From Streptomyces sp. HUAS 15-9 (GTDB taxonomy: Bacteria; Actinomycetota; Actinomycetes; Streptomycetales; Streptomycetaceae): DNA of 64,000 nucleotides. The position numbers were made by a program, and so were the translations under genes. The notes beneath the pieces were generated by a model, which made no database searches, had not been told where the DNA came from, and saw nothing but the letters and a program-made list of their open reading frames with translations. This document shows positions 8,630 through 18,302 of this stretch, piece after piece. Location of the stretch: positions 124,001-188,000 of the forward strand of contig NZ_CP106798.1 in assembly GCF_025642155.1 (NCBI RefSeq). The letters are read 5' to 3'. Every line of letters begins with the position of its first letter. Position 1 is the first letter of the stretch.

Positions 8630-9615
8630 CCACACACACTCCGGCCCCCTCTTCCTGTCAGGTCGTCTTTCCGGCCCTCGGTACGACGGCCGCCGTGCTG
8701 GTCAGCGACTCGGTCGCCCTGCCCGCCGCGGAAGCCGTGCTGCGCGCCGAACTGGCCGTCGTCGACCGCACCTGCAGTCGCTTCCGGCCCGACTCCGAGC
8801 TCACGCGTGTGAATGTGAGCGCGGGTGTTCCGACGACGGTCAGCACGTACTTCGCCGAGGCGCTGCAGGCCGCCCTGCGTGCCGCCCGTCTCACCGACGG
8901 CGCCGTGGACCCGACCGTGGGGAGCGCGGTGATCGCGCTCGGCTACGACCGCACCTTCGCCTCCCTCTCACCCGAGGACGCCCGCCCCGTGCCCGTGGCC
9001 CGACCGGCGCCCGGCTGGCGGCGGATCGCCTTCGACCCGCGTACCCGTCGGCTGCGTCTGCCCCCGGACACCCGCCTCGACCTGGGCGCCACCGCCAAGG
9101 CCCTGGCCGCCGACCGGGCCGCCCGGCAGGCCGCCGCGGTGACGGGCCGCGGGGTCCTGGTCAGCCTCGGCGGCGACCTGGCGACAGCCGGACCGGGACC
9201 CGAGGACGGCTGGCGGATCGCCCTCGCCGACGACCACGCCCGGCCCGCCCCGGAAGGCGGTGCCGCGGTGGCGGTGACCGGCGGGGCGCTGGCGACCTCG
9301 GGTATCCGGGTGCGCTCCTGGCGGCGCGGCGGACGGGTCCTGCACCACATCGTCGACCCGGCCACGGGCGAGCCCGCCGCACCCGTGTGGCGCACGGTCA
9401 CCGTCGCGGCCGCCACCTGTGTGGACGCCAACGCCGTCAGTACGGCGGCGATCGTGCTCGGCGAGCGGGCGCTGGACCGGCTGCGAGCCACCGCCCTGCC
9501 CGCCCGGCTGACCCGCCTGGACGGCACCGTCGTACGCCTTGGCGGCTGGCCGCCCGACTCCCACGCTCCCGCCCCCGCGGGCTCCCGGGACACGGCCCTC
9601 GGAGGCCCGCGATGA
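8626..9615 (+). CDS. apbE: FAD:protein FMN transferase
   Basis: 329 residues, ATG 8626 inside the stop of the preceding gene (ATGA). ApbE-family signatures: DPTVGSAVIALGYDR, LDLGATAKALAADRA, VLVSLGGDLATAG and, near the C-terminus, HHIVDPATGEPAAP. The enzyme moves FMN from FAD to Ser/Thr of extracytoplasmic redox proteins using Mg2+. No lipobox or signal peptide is apparent, as in many actinobacterial ApbE proteins, so its compartment is uncertain. It is coupled to the downstream membrane protein, which suggests the target is part of this electron-transfer operon. Confidence 0.92.
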   Translation: MTTHTPAPSSCQVVFPALGTTAAVLVSDSVALPAAEAVLRAELAVVDRTCSRFRPDSELTRVNVSAGVPTTVSTYFAEALQAALRAARLTDGAVDPTVGSAVIALGYDRTFASLSPEDARPVPVARPAPGWRRIAFDPRTRRLRLPPDTRLDLGATAKALAADRAARQAAAVTGRGVLVSLGGDLATAGPGPEDGWRIALADDHARPAPEGGAAVAVTGGALATSGIRVRSWRRGGRVLHHIVDPATGEPAAPVWRTVTVAAATCVDANAVSTAAIVLGERALDRLRATALPARLTRLDGTVVRLGGWPPDSHAPAPAGSRDTALGGPR

Positions 9616-10298
9616 CGACACTGGCCCTGACCGGTAGCCCCCTGTGGTACGCCAGCCGCGCGGGCGGCACCCTCGCCCTGATCCTGCTCACCGCCACCGT
9701 GGTGCTCGGCATCGCCTCCGGCGGACGGACCACGCCCCGCCGGATCGGCCGCTTCGAGGTCGGGCTGCTGCACCGCAACCTGTCCCTGCTCACCCTGGTG
9801 TTCCTCGTCGTCCACGTGGCGACCGCAGTCCTCGACCCGTTCGTGCACCTGAGCTGGGCGGTGTCCGTGGTGCCGTTCGGGGCGTCCTACCGGCCGCTCT
9901 GGGTCGGGCTGGGCACGGCCGCGCTCGACCTGCTGCTCGCGGTGCTGGTCACCAGCGCGCTGCGGCCGCGGCTGGGGGTGCGCCGCTGGAAAGCGGTGCA
10001 CTGGCTGGCCTACGCCGCCTGGCCGCTCGCCCTCTTCCACAGCGCCGGAACCGGTACCGACACCCGGCTCCCCCTCCAGCTGTGGCTCTATGCCGCCTGC
10101 CTCACCTCGGTGGTCGCAGCCGTGTGGTGGCGCTTGGCGAAGGCCGGCCCGGGCTGTGTCATCGGCCGCCTGACGGCCGCCGTGGCCGCGACCGCCGTAC
10201 CCGTGGTGCTGACCGCGTTCATTGCCACCGGGCCCCTCCAGCCGGGCTGGGCCCAACGTGCCGCCGCAACGACCATCCTGCTCGGAGGCGGACGATGA
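9612..10298 (+). CDS. Ferric-reductase-like membrane haem protein
   Basis: 228 residues, ATG 9612 overlapping the apbE stop. About six membrane segments. Conserved histidines sit in LLHRNLSLLTLVFLVVHVAT and in KAVHWLAYAAWPLALFHSAG, the spacing expected for bis-haem ligation in the ferric reductase-like transmembrane domain family (MsrQ/YedZ type). It would carry electrons across the membrane. With ApbE upstream and a NuoF-like flavoprotein plus ferredoxin downstream, it probably links a cytoplasmic donor to an outside acceptor. That pathway is inference. Confidence 0.85.
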   Translation: MTTLALTGSPLWYASRAGGTLALILLTATVVLGIASGGRTTPRRIGRFEVGLLHRNLSLLTLVFLVVHVATAVLDPFVHLSWAVSVVPFGASYRPLWVGLGTAALDLLLAVLVTSALRPRLGVRRWKAVHWLAYAAWPLALFHSAGTGTDTRLPLQLWLYAACLTSVVAAVWWRLAKAGPGCVIGRLTAAVAATAVPVVLTAFIATGPLQPGWAQRAAATTILLGGGR

Positions 10299-11641
10299 AG
10301 TCCTCGGCTGCCACGCACGTCGCGCCCCAGCACCGCGCGCCCCAGCCGGACGATCCCGCCGGGGCCCGGCTGCTGTCAGGCTGGTACGCCACCGGGGCAC
10401 CGGCCACCCTTGCCGATCACCTCCGACGCCACGGACCGGCGCCCGTCGCACCGGCGCCCGGCAGTCGTACGTCGATGTCCCTGGTGGAGGCCGTCGAGGC
10501 GGCCGGGCTCACCGGGCGCGGCGGCGCCGGGTTCCCCACCGCACGCAAGCTGCGGGCCGTGGCGGAACGTGGTGGCCGGACGGTGGTCGTCGTCAATGCC
10601 ATGGAGAGCGAACCCGCCAGCCGCAAGGACCAGTTCCTGCTCGCCGTCGAGCCTCACCTCGTCCTGGACGGCGCCGTCCTGGCCGCGATCGCGGTCGGCG
10701 CCGACACTGTTCACGTCTGTCTGCCACGCACCCGCACGGCCCAGTACCGGCAGTTGAGCGCGGCCCTGGACGAACGACGGCGCGCCCGTCTCGACCCGGT
10801 GCGCCTGCACGCGCACGCCCTTCCGCACGCCTATGTCTCCAGTGAGTCGACCTCGCTGGTGCGCTGGCTCAACGGGGGCCCTGCCCGCCCGCAGGGCAGT
10901 CCGCCACGCACCCACGAACGCGGTGTCGCCCGCCGCCCCACCCTCGTCCACAACGTCGAGACCCTCGCCCACCTCGCACTCATCGCCCGCCACGGCCCCG
11001 GCTGGTTCCGTCAGACGGGAACCCCGGACGAGCCCGGCACCACACTCGTCACGGCCTCCGGTGCCGTCGCCACCCGGGGCGTCCTGGAGGTCGCGCTCGG
11101 CACACCTCTCGCCGCCGTCCTCGACCGCGCCGGCGGTCCCACCCAGCCCCTGCGGGCGGTCCTGCTCGGGGGCTTCGCCGGCGCCTGGCTCCCGGCGGAA
11201 CACATGCAAACCCCCCTCACCCGGCGCGACCTGGCACCGCTGGGCGCAGCACCCGGGGCGGGCGTGCTCGCCGTCCTTCCCCACTCGGCCTGCGGGTTGA
11301 CCGAGACGGCTCGGATTCTCGCCTACCTGGCCGCCCACAGTGCCCGCCAGTGCGGCCCCTGCCACCTCGGTCTGCCCGCCGTCGCCGAGGACTTCGCCGC
11401 GCTGGCCGCCGGACGGGCCGACCCCGACCTGCTGTCCCGGCTGCACCGGAGGACCGGCCTGCTGCCGGACCGCGGCGCCTGCCGCCACCCCGACGGCGCC
11501 GCTCGCCTCGCCGCCTCCGCCTTGCGCGCCTTCGCCGACGACGTCGACCGTCACCTCGCCCATGGCGCCTGCCCCGCCGCCGGCCACCGGTCGCCCCTCA
11601 TCCCCGTACCGCCCGCCACGGCCCCGGAGACATGGCGATGA
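10295..11641 (+). CDS. NuoF-like flavoprotein (complex I 51-kDa-type)
   Basis: 448 residues, ATG 10295 overlapping the previous stop. FMN/NADH region: LTGRGGAGFPTARKL and VVVNAMESEPASRKDQ. Middle SLBB-like part: TLVHNVETLAHLALI and GAWLPAEHM. The C-terminal Fe-S region reads SARQCGPCHLGLP with a later DRGACRHPDGA. The canonical pattern is SCGxCxPCR…C, so the first cysteine is replaced by alanine and three of four ligands remain. An oxidoreductase module that feeds or accepts electrons with the adjacent ferredoxin is likely. The exact donor (NADH or other) is not shown. Confidence 0.88.
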   Translation: MKSSAATHVAPQHRAPQPDDPAGARLLSGWYATGAPATLADHLRRHGPAPVAPAPGSRTSMSLVEAVEAAGLTGRGGAGFPTARKLRAVAERGGRTVVVVNAMESEPASRKDQFLLAVEPHLVLDGAVLAAIAVGADTVHVCLPRTRTAQYRQLSAALDERRRARLDPVRLHAHALPHAYVSSESTSLVRWLNGGPARPQGSPPRTHERGVARRPTLVHNVETLAHLALIARHGPGWFRQTGTPDEPGTTLVTASGAVATRGVLEVALGTPLAAVLDRAGGPTQPLRAVLLGGFAGAWLPAEHMQTPLTRRDLAPLGAAPGAGVLAVLPHSACGLTETARILAYLAAHSARQCGPCHLGLPAVAEDFAALAAGRADPDLLSRLHRRTGLLPDRGACRHPDGAARLAASALRAFADDVDRHLAHGACPAAGHRSPLIPVPPATAPETWR

Positions 11642-11850
11642 CCCCCGCCAAGGCCCTGCGCGTCGACCGCATCGCCTGCACCGGGCAAGGCATGTGCGGC
11701 GAACTGCTCCCCGAACTGATCGACCTCGACGAATGGGGCTACCCCGTCATCAAGGACCGGTCCGTCCCCGATGGCCTGCGCACCCACGCCCGCCGGGCCG
11801 CCGCGGCCTGCCCCCTGCTGGCCCTCCACCTCGACGCCCGCCGGACATGA
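11638..11850 (+). CDS. 3Fe-4S-type ferredoxin
   Basis: 70 residues from ATG 11638. An in-frame ATG at 11632 is too close to GGAGA, and the ATGA overlap favours 11638. Three cysteines: ACTGQGMC (C14, C20) and CPLL (about C58), with the LPELIDLDEWGYP segment between. This is the actinobacterial single-cluster ferredoxin that serves P450s and other oxidoreductases. Coupled to the NuoF-like gene, so it is probably that protein's electron partner. Confidence 0.88.
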   Translation: MTPAKALRVDRIACTGQGMCGELLPELIDLDEWGYPVIKDRSVPDGLRTHARRAAAACPLLALHLDARRT

Positions 11851-12062
11851 CGAGCACCCACCACCGGCCGTCCGGACCCGGAGCAAGGCCGGACGCCTGC
11901 CGCCGAGACCGGCTGCCCCGGTGGGACGGTCGCCGCGCCGCACAGGCCGAGGTGCGCCATGAACCGCCCCACCGCACGACTGCGCCGGATCCGAGCGGCG
12001 CGTGGCGGCGGGGCGCGGACGCGCCCAGGCTGGAAGCAGAGAGAGTGAAGGGAGCCGGTGCG

Positions 12063-12521
12063 ATGACCTCTGCCACCACCATGACCACGGCCTTGCCGGC
12101 CGAGCACCGCGAACGGCTGATGCGCCTCGCCCACGAGGTCACCTTCGACGCCGGAACCCGCGTGTTCGAGGAGGGCCGGCGGGCCGACCGCTTCTGGATC
12201 GTCCGGACCGGGACGGTCGCCCTCGACCTGCACGTGCCCGGCCGCCGTCCCGCCGTCATCGAGTCGCTCGGGCGCGACGAACTGGTCGGCTGGTCCTGGC
12301 ACTTCCCGCCGTACGTCTGGCACCTGGGCGCCGAGGCGATGAGCCCGGTGCGGGCCTGGGAGTTCGACGCCGAGGCCGTCTGGGCGGTGTGCGCCGAGGA
12401 CCCCGAATTCGGCCGGGCGATCGCGGTCTGGGTCGGGCGCGTGGTCGCCCAGCGACTGCGCGCCTCCCGGATCCGGCTGCTCGACCTGTACGCCCCCTAC
12501 GGCAGCGGTGGCCTGACGTGA
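12063..12521 (+). CDS. Stand-alone cyclic-nucleotide-binding-fold protein (no HTH)
   Basis: 152 residues, ATG 12063 with GGGAG upstream. A CRP-like beta-roll (VTFDAGTRVFEEGRRADRFW, GTVALDLHVPG, LVGWSWHFPPYVWHLGA), then one helix and the end SRIRLLDLYAPYGSG. The helix-turn-helix of CRP/FNR regulators is missing. It is a close paralogue, identical in length, of the gene at 34461-34919; both keep GWSW-x2-PPY-x-WHLGA and RIRLLDLYAP. Each sits in a redox operon, which suggests a ligand- or redox-responsive subunit rather than a DNA-binding regulator. Confidence 0.8.
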   Translation: MTSATTMTTALPAEHRERLMRLAHEVTFDAGTRVFEEGRRADRFWIVRTGTVALDLHVPGRRPAVIESLGRDELVGWSWHFPPYVWHLGAEAMSPVRAWEFDAEAVWAVCAEDPEFGRAIAVWVGRVVAQRLRASRIRLLDLYAPYGSGGLT

Positions 12522-12544
12522 CCACACCCGACCCCCGCCAAGGG

Positions 12545-12558
12545 AGACCGAACGGCCC
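12545..12558. promoter_or_regulatory. Candidate stress-regulon operator
   Basis: AGACCGAACGGCCC, with the right half CGGCCC intact, ending 93 nt before the CBS-BON gene at 12652. Same motif family as 36299. Confidence 0.3.
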
Positions 12559-12651
12559 GTCCGGGGCCGAGGGGCCCCCTTTGCCGCCCCTTGCGAACCG
12601 GCACACGCTGAAAGCAGCAGGACCGCCCGCCGAAACCTCCAGGGGGTCAGC

Positions 12652-13308
12652 ATGTTCGGCACTCCGCGCATCGTCAGCGATGTCATGACCCAAACGGTCG
12701 CCTCCGTCGGCCGGTCGGCCTCGTTCAAGCTGATCGTGGAGATGATGCAGGACTGGGAGGTCAGCGCCCTGCCCGTGCTCGAAGGCGAGGGACGGGTCGT
12801 CGGTGTGGTGTCCGAGGCCGACCTGCTGCCCACGGAGGAGCTCCGTGACAGCCCCGAGGAGGGCTACGCACTGCTGCGCCTGCCTGCCGACGTGGCGAAG
12901 GCCGGTGCGCTCACAGCAGGCGACCTCATGTCCTCGCCCGCGATCACCGTCCGGGCGAACGCCACCCTGGCCGAGGCCGCGCGGATCATGGCCCGCGAGA
13001 AGGTCAAGCGGCTGCCCGTGGTCGATGAATCCGGTCTGCTGGTGGGCGTGGTCAGCCGTGTCGACCTGCTCAAGGTCTTCCTGCGTGACGACCAGGACAT
13101 CGCCGAGGAGATCCGGCGTGACATCGTGTCGCACCTCTTCCCGCTGACGTCGTCGGCCCTGCGGGTGGATGTGCACGACGGAGTCGCCACACTGTCGGGC
13201 ACGGTCCGCGACACCGCCCTGGTCCCGGTGGCCGCGCGTCTCGTGCGGGCGGTCGAGGGAGTGGTGGACGTGGAGTTCGACCTCACCCGGGGAGCGGATG
13301 TGCGGTAG
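12652..13308 (+). CDS. CBS-pair plus BON domain protein
   Basis: 218 residues, ATG 12652 after AGGGGG. CBS1 about 8-65 (VSDVMTQTVASVGRSASF), CBS2 about 92-150 (AGDLMSSPAITVRANATL), BON about 160-215 (ALRVDVHDGVATLSGTVRD). CBS pairs bind adenosine nucleotides, and BON domains bind phospholipid or protein surfaces. A soluble energy-status sensor is likely, but its target is unknown. One of three CBS-BON genes in the window, convergent with the one at 13338. Confidence 0.92.
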   Translation: MFGTPRIVSDVMTQTVASVGRSASFKLIVEMMQDWEVSALPVLEGEGRVVGVVSEADLLPTEELRDSPEEGYALLRLPADVAKAGALTAGDLMSSPAITVRANATLAEAARIMAREKVKRLPVVDESGLLVGVVSRVDLLKVFLRDDQDIAEEIRRDIVSHLFPLTSSALRVDVHDGVATLSGTVRDTALVPVAARLVRAVEGVVDVEFDLTRGADVR

Positions 13309-13337
13309 GCGGTGCGCGCCCGCGGTGCTGTCCCGGG

Positions 13338-14210
13338 TCAGGCGGTGGTGAGAAGGTTCTTCACCTCCACGACGTCGGCGATGTCCTCCACCTCCGCCAC
13401 AAGCCGGGCCGTGGTGGCCGACGGCATCCGTCCTGTCAGTTCCACGATGCCGTCATGAACGGCGACCTTCAGCTCGGCGCGGTCTCCCGGCGCGCAACAG
13501 GCCTCGATTCTGGCCTCGACGTCCGCCTGTATCCCTGCGTCATCCCTGATCAGGGCTTGGAGCAGCGCGTTGCGGCGCACGACCCCGACCAGGCGGCCCG
13601 CGCCGTCGGTGACGGGCAGCCGCTTGAGCCGGGACAGTGTGGCCAGCCAAGCGGCCTCGGCGACGGTCGCGCCCGGGAGCACCGTGATCGCGGGGCTGGT
13701 CATCAGGTCGGCGGCTGTCTCACCGCGAACCTTGCTGTGCATGCGTCGTTCGCGCAGTCTTCCGACGTGTCCGGGCCGGTGGCCGGAGGCCTCGAAGGCC
13801 ACTTTCGCCAGCAGATCGGACTCCGAGACGACACCGACCACGTGGTCGTCGGCGTCCACGACCGGGAGGGCGCCGACCTGCTCGCGCGCCAGCAGTCGGG
13901 CGATGTCCCGGTACGGCAGGTCGTCGCGCATGGAGGCGGCGGGCACGTCCATCACATCCCGCACCAGCGGGACCCGGGGTTCGGGTGGCGGGGGTTCCTG
14001 CGTGGGCGCGGCGGCCGCCGACGTCGGCTGGGCCGTGCCGCGTGCGGGGGCTTGTTCTTCGGCGCCTGCGTGTTCGGCCGCGGCTGTGGCTACGGCTCCC
14101 AGGTAGCGGATCAGTATGTCCTGCCGATCCGTCTCGCGGGGGCTCCAGGGTCGGACGGGCAGGCCTTGCCGGGCCTCGGTCTCAGCGGAGAAGTTCTCGT
14201 GGTGGTTCAC
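13338..14210 (-). CDS. CBS-pair plus BON domain protein with N-terminal extension
   Basis: 290 residues from ATG 14210. An N-terminal 80-residue extension contains an Ala/Pro/Gln linker (EEQAPARGTAQPTSAAAAP). Then CBS1 about 84-140 (VRDVMDVPAASMRDDLPYRD), CBS2 about 165-220 (AADLMTSPAITVLPGATV) and BON about 225-288 (LKVAVHDGIVELTGRMPS). Divergent from the V/A-ATPase operon, sharing a 145-nt intergenic region with one candidate operator. The extension distinguishes it from the other two CBS-BON proteins. Confidence 0.9.
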   Translation of the reverse strand: MNHHENFSAETEARQGLPVRPWSPRETDRQDILIRYLGAVATAAAEHAGAEEQAPARGTAQPTSAAAAPTQEPPPPEPRVPLVRDVMDVPAASMRDDLPYRDIARLLAREQVGALPVVDADDHVVGVVSESDLLAKVAFEASGHRPGHVGRLRERRMHSKVRGETAADLMTSPAITVLPGATVAEAAWLATLSRLKRLPVTDGAGRLVGVVRRNALLQALIRDDAGIQADVEARIEACCAPGDRAELKVAVHDGIVELTGRMPSATTARLVAEVEDIADVVEVKNLLTTA

Positions 14211-14275
14211 GGTGGCCTCCGGAGTCCGTCGAAGTGCCTACTGTCCCAGTCTTCCGCTCCGGCGGCCGTCGCCAA

Positions 14276-14289
14276 GTGCCGAACGGCCC
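14276..14289. promoter_or_regulatory. Candidate operator between CBS-BON and V/A-ATPase genes
   Basis: GTGCCGAACGGCCC. Its reverse complement, GGGCCGTTCGGCAC, differs from the perfect palindrome at 36299 by one base. It lies 65 nt from each divergent start (14210 and 14356). Confidence 0.45.
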
Positions 14290-14355
14290 TATCCGGTGCG
14301 GAGCGGGAGCGGAACGGTGAGACTGAAAGAGCAGTCGACCGGCAGGAGGCCGCCG

Positions 14356-14793
14356 ATGACCCTGCGGGACTTCCTGGAACGGTTCCGTCCGGTGGGGACG
14401 CCGGGAGCATCCGCCACCGGTGTGCCCGCCGACCGTACGGCCGAGCGGACGGCGGAACTGGAACCCGCCCTCGCACAGCTGACGGACGTACAGCAGGAGG
14501 CGGCAGCCATCCGGGCTACCGCGGACGAGGCGGCCGAGGTCATCCGGCACGACGCCGCGCGGGAGGCGGAGCGCCTCGTGGCGGCCGCCCATGAGCGTGC
14601 CCCCGAGATGCGCCGGCAAGCCGCGGAACCCGTCCTCCGGGAGGCTCGGCAGGAGGCTGACGCCCTTCGCGCCGCCGGAGACCGCGCCGCCTCGGCGGTA
14701 CGGGAGCGGGCCGGAGAGCGTATGCAGGATCTGGTGGAGCGTGCGGTGGCCGACGCACTGCGCCTGGCAGTCGGGCCGGGCGAAGCGTCATGA
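14356..14793 (+). CDS. V/A-type ATPase peripheral stalk subunit G/H-like
   Basis: 145 residues from ATG 14356 (AGGAGG upstream; a GTG at 14317 is possible but has a weaker site). Starts MTLRDFLERFRP, then a long Ala/Glu/Arg heptad-rich coiled coil (about 35-135), as in the slender stalk partner of subunit E. Sequence identity in this subunit is always low; the call rests on coiled coil, size and first position in the operon. Overlaps the next gene by four bases. Confidence 0.75.
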   Translation: MTLRDFLERFRPVGTPGASATGVPADRTAERTAELEPALAQLTDVQQEAAAIRATADEAAEVIRHDAAREAERLVAAAHERAPEMRRQAAEPVLREARQEADALRAAGDRAASAVRERAGERMQDLVERAVADALRLAVGPGEAS

Positions 14794-15705
14794 GCGTCGG
14801 CTGGGTGGCCGGGGCGGTGCGGGCCAAGGCCCTCGTCGACCGGTACCCGGGCGCCGACGGGGCGCGGGAGATCGCGGCCTGTGCCACGCTCGACGACGCC
14901 CTGCGGTGCTTGGCGGCGACCCCGTATTCCAGATATGTGCGGACGGCGGGCGGTCTGCCCGAGGCCCAGCGGGCGGTGACCGCCGCCCTGCTGTGGCATC
15001 TGCGGGTGCTGGCGGGCTGGCTGCCCCGGGGCGGTGCTCGCTTCCTTGTTCCGCTCGCCGCGGGGTTCGAGATCGCCAACGTGGTCTCCCGGCTGCTCGC
15101 CCAGGACGGTCGCCGTACGGAGGCTGCGGAGCCGTACCGGCTCGGGGCGCTCGAGACGGCCTGGCGGAGTCTGGAGCACGCCGGGACACCCGCGGAGCTG
15201 CGAACGATGCTCGCCGCCTCGCCGTGGGGCGATCCGGGCGGCGACACGCCCTGGGCGCTGGTCACCGGCATGCGGGTGGCCGCCGCTCGGCGCACCGCCG
15301 TCGTCGTCCCGCACGCGCGCCCGTGGGCCGAGGGACGCGCCGCCCTGCTGATCGCCCGCGAGCTGTTCGTCTACCAGCGCTCGCTGTCGACGCCCGTGCG
15401 GCGTGACGCGGCGCGGCTGCTCGGGGCACGGGCGCCGTCCGCCGCGACGTACGAGGAGTTCCGCGAGGGCCTGCCCGCGACGAGCCGCTGGGTCGTGGCG
15501 GACGTGGCGGAGCCGGGCGGGCTGTGGCGGGCCGAGGCAGGCTGGTGGCGGAGAGTGCACAGCGACGGCGCGGTGTTGCTGCGCGAGGCCCGGCATGGGC
15601 CGGGCGTGGTCGTGGGCGCGGTCGCGGTGCTGTCCGTGGATGCGTGGCGGGTGCGGGCGGCGCTGGAATCGGCGGCGCGTGGCGGACGGCCCGGGGAGGT
15701 GTTCG

Positions 15706-15719
<14 letters not shown>
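14790..15719 (+). CDS. atpC: V/A-type ATPase subunit C (central socket)
   Basis: 309 residues, ATG 14790. Mostly helical. Segments AVRAKALVDRYPG, TPYSRYV, LAAGFEIANVVSRLL and an AlphaFold-style repeat of helices are like subunit C/d, the funnel that joins the central rotor axle to the c-ring. Length is close to the usual 320-350. Position second in the operon, before subunit I, differs from the Thermus order. Overlaps subunit I by 14 bases. Confidence 0.8.
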
Positions 15720-17568
<1,849 letters not shown>

Positions 17569-17571
<3 letters not shown>

Positions 17572-17796
17572 GGCACCGTGGCCGCCATCGGCGCACGGAC
17601 CAGCGTGTGCGGTCTGGCCCTGGCCGGAGTGGACGTGCTGGTCGCGGAAGATCCGGACGCCGTGCGCCGCACCTGGCAGACGCTCCCGAGCACAGTCGGC
17701 TTGGTGATCCTCACGTCCGAGGCCGCCGAAGCGCTGGGGGCCGAGGCGATGGCGCCCGCGCCCTCCCGGCCGCTGACCGTGGTGATGCCCCGATGA
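17569..17796 (+). CDS. atpF: V/A-type ATPase subunit F (central axle)
   Basis: 75 residues from ATG 17569, chosen because GGAAAGG ends seven bases upstream; ATG 17563 is only one base away from it. Rossmann-like small fold: VAAIGARTSVCGLALAGVDV, a middle PDAVRRTWQ helix, then VGLVILTSEAAEAL and a PLTVVMP end. This is the pattern of subunit F, which binds subunit D in the rotor. Family members usually have about 100 residues, so it is short. Overlaps the next gene by four bases. Confidence 0.85.
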
Positions 17797-18302
17797 CGGC
17801 GTCCGTCGACGCGCTGGATCCTGTGCGCGCCGAGTTGCTGCGGGCGGCACGGGCCTCGGCCGACGCCGTCCGACAGCGAGCGCGGGCCGACGCGGAGGAA
17901 GTCCTGCGCGCGGCACGCGACACCGCCGGCGAGGTGCTCGCGCGGGCCCGGGAGCTCGGCGAGGCCGACGGCGCCGCCGGGGCCGCCCGGGAACGTGTGC
18001 GAGCGGTGCAGGAGGCCTGGGCGAAGGAACTCGCGGCTCGTTCCGAGGTCTACGGCGAGCTCAGGGCCGCGATCCGTGCGGGCGTGCGCCGAGCGCTGGC
18101 GGAGGGTGCCGTACCGCAGACTCGACTCGCCGACGCGGCGCGGGCGCTGCTGGGATCGCAGGCGCGGGTCACCCCTGCCGCAGGCGGTGGAGTGACGGGC
18201 GAGGCGGTGGGCCGGCGGGTCGATCTGTCGGCGGACGCTCTCGCCGACCGTGCCCTGGAACGGCTTGGTGCGCGGGCCGAGTTGCTGTGGAGGCCGCCGT
18301 GA
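17793..18302 (+). CDS. atpE: V/A-type ATPase subunit E (peripheral stalk)
   Basis: 169 residues, ATG 17793. N-terminal coiled coil (about 8-85, Ala/Arg/Glu-rich, with RARADAEEVLRAARD) and a compact C-terminal part (about 95-169) ending LERLGARAELLWRPP, as in subunit E, which contacts the catalytic head. A little shorter than usual (about 190). Coupled to subunit A by a GTGA overlap. Confidence 0.85.
   Translation: MTASVDALDPVRAELLRAARASADAVRQRARADAEEVLRAARDTAGEVLARARELGEADGAAGAARERVRAVQEAWAKELAARSEVYGELRAAIRAGVRRALAEGAVPQTRLADAARALLGSQARVTPAAGGGVTGEAVGRRVDLSADALADRALERLGARAELLWRPP

Noticed and set aside
11850..12062. Additional coding sequence upstream of the CRP-fold gene in the same frame
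   Set aside because: The frame is open but the residues (Arg/Pro/His-rich) are unlike the fold, and GGGAG precedes ATG 12063.
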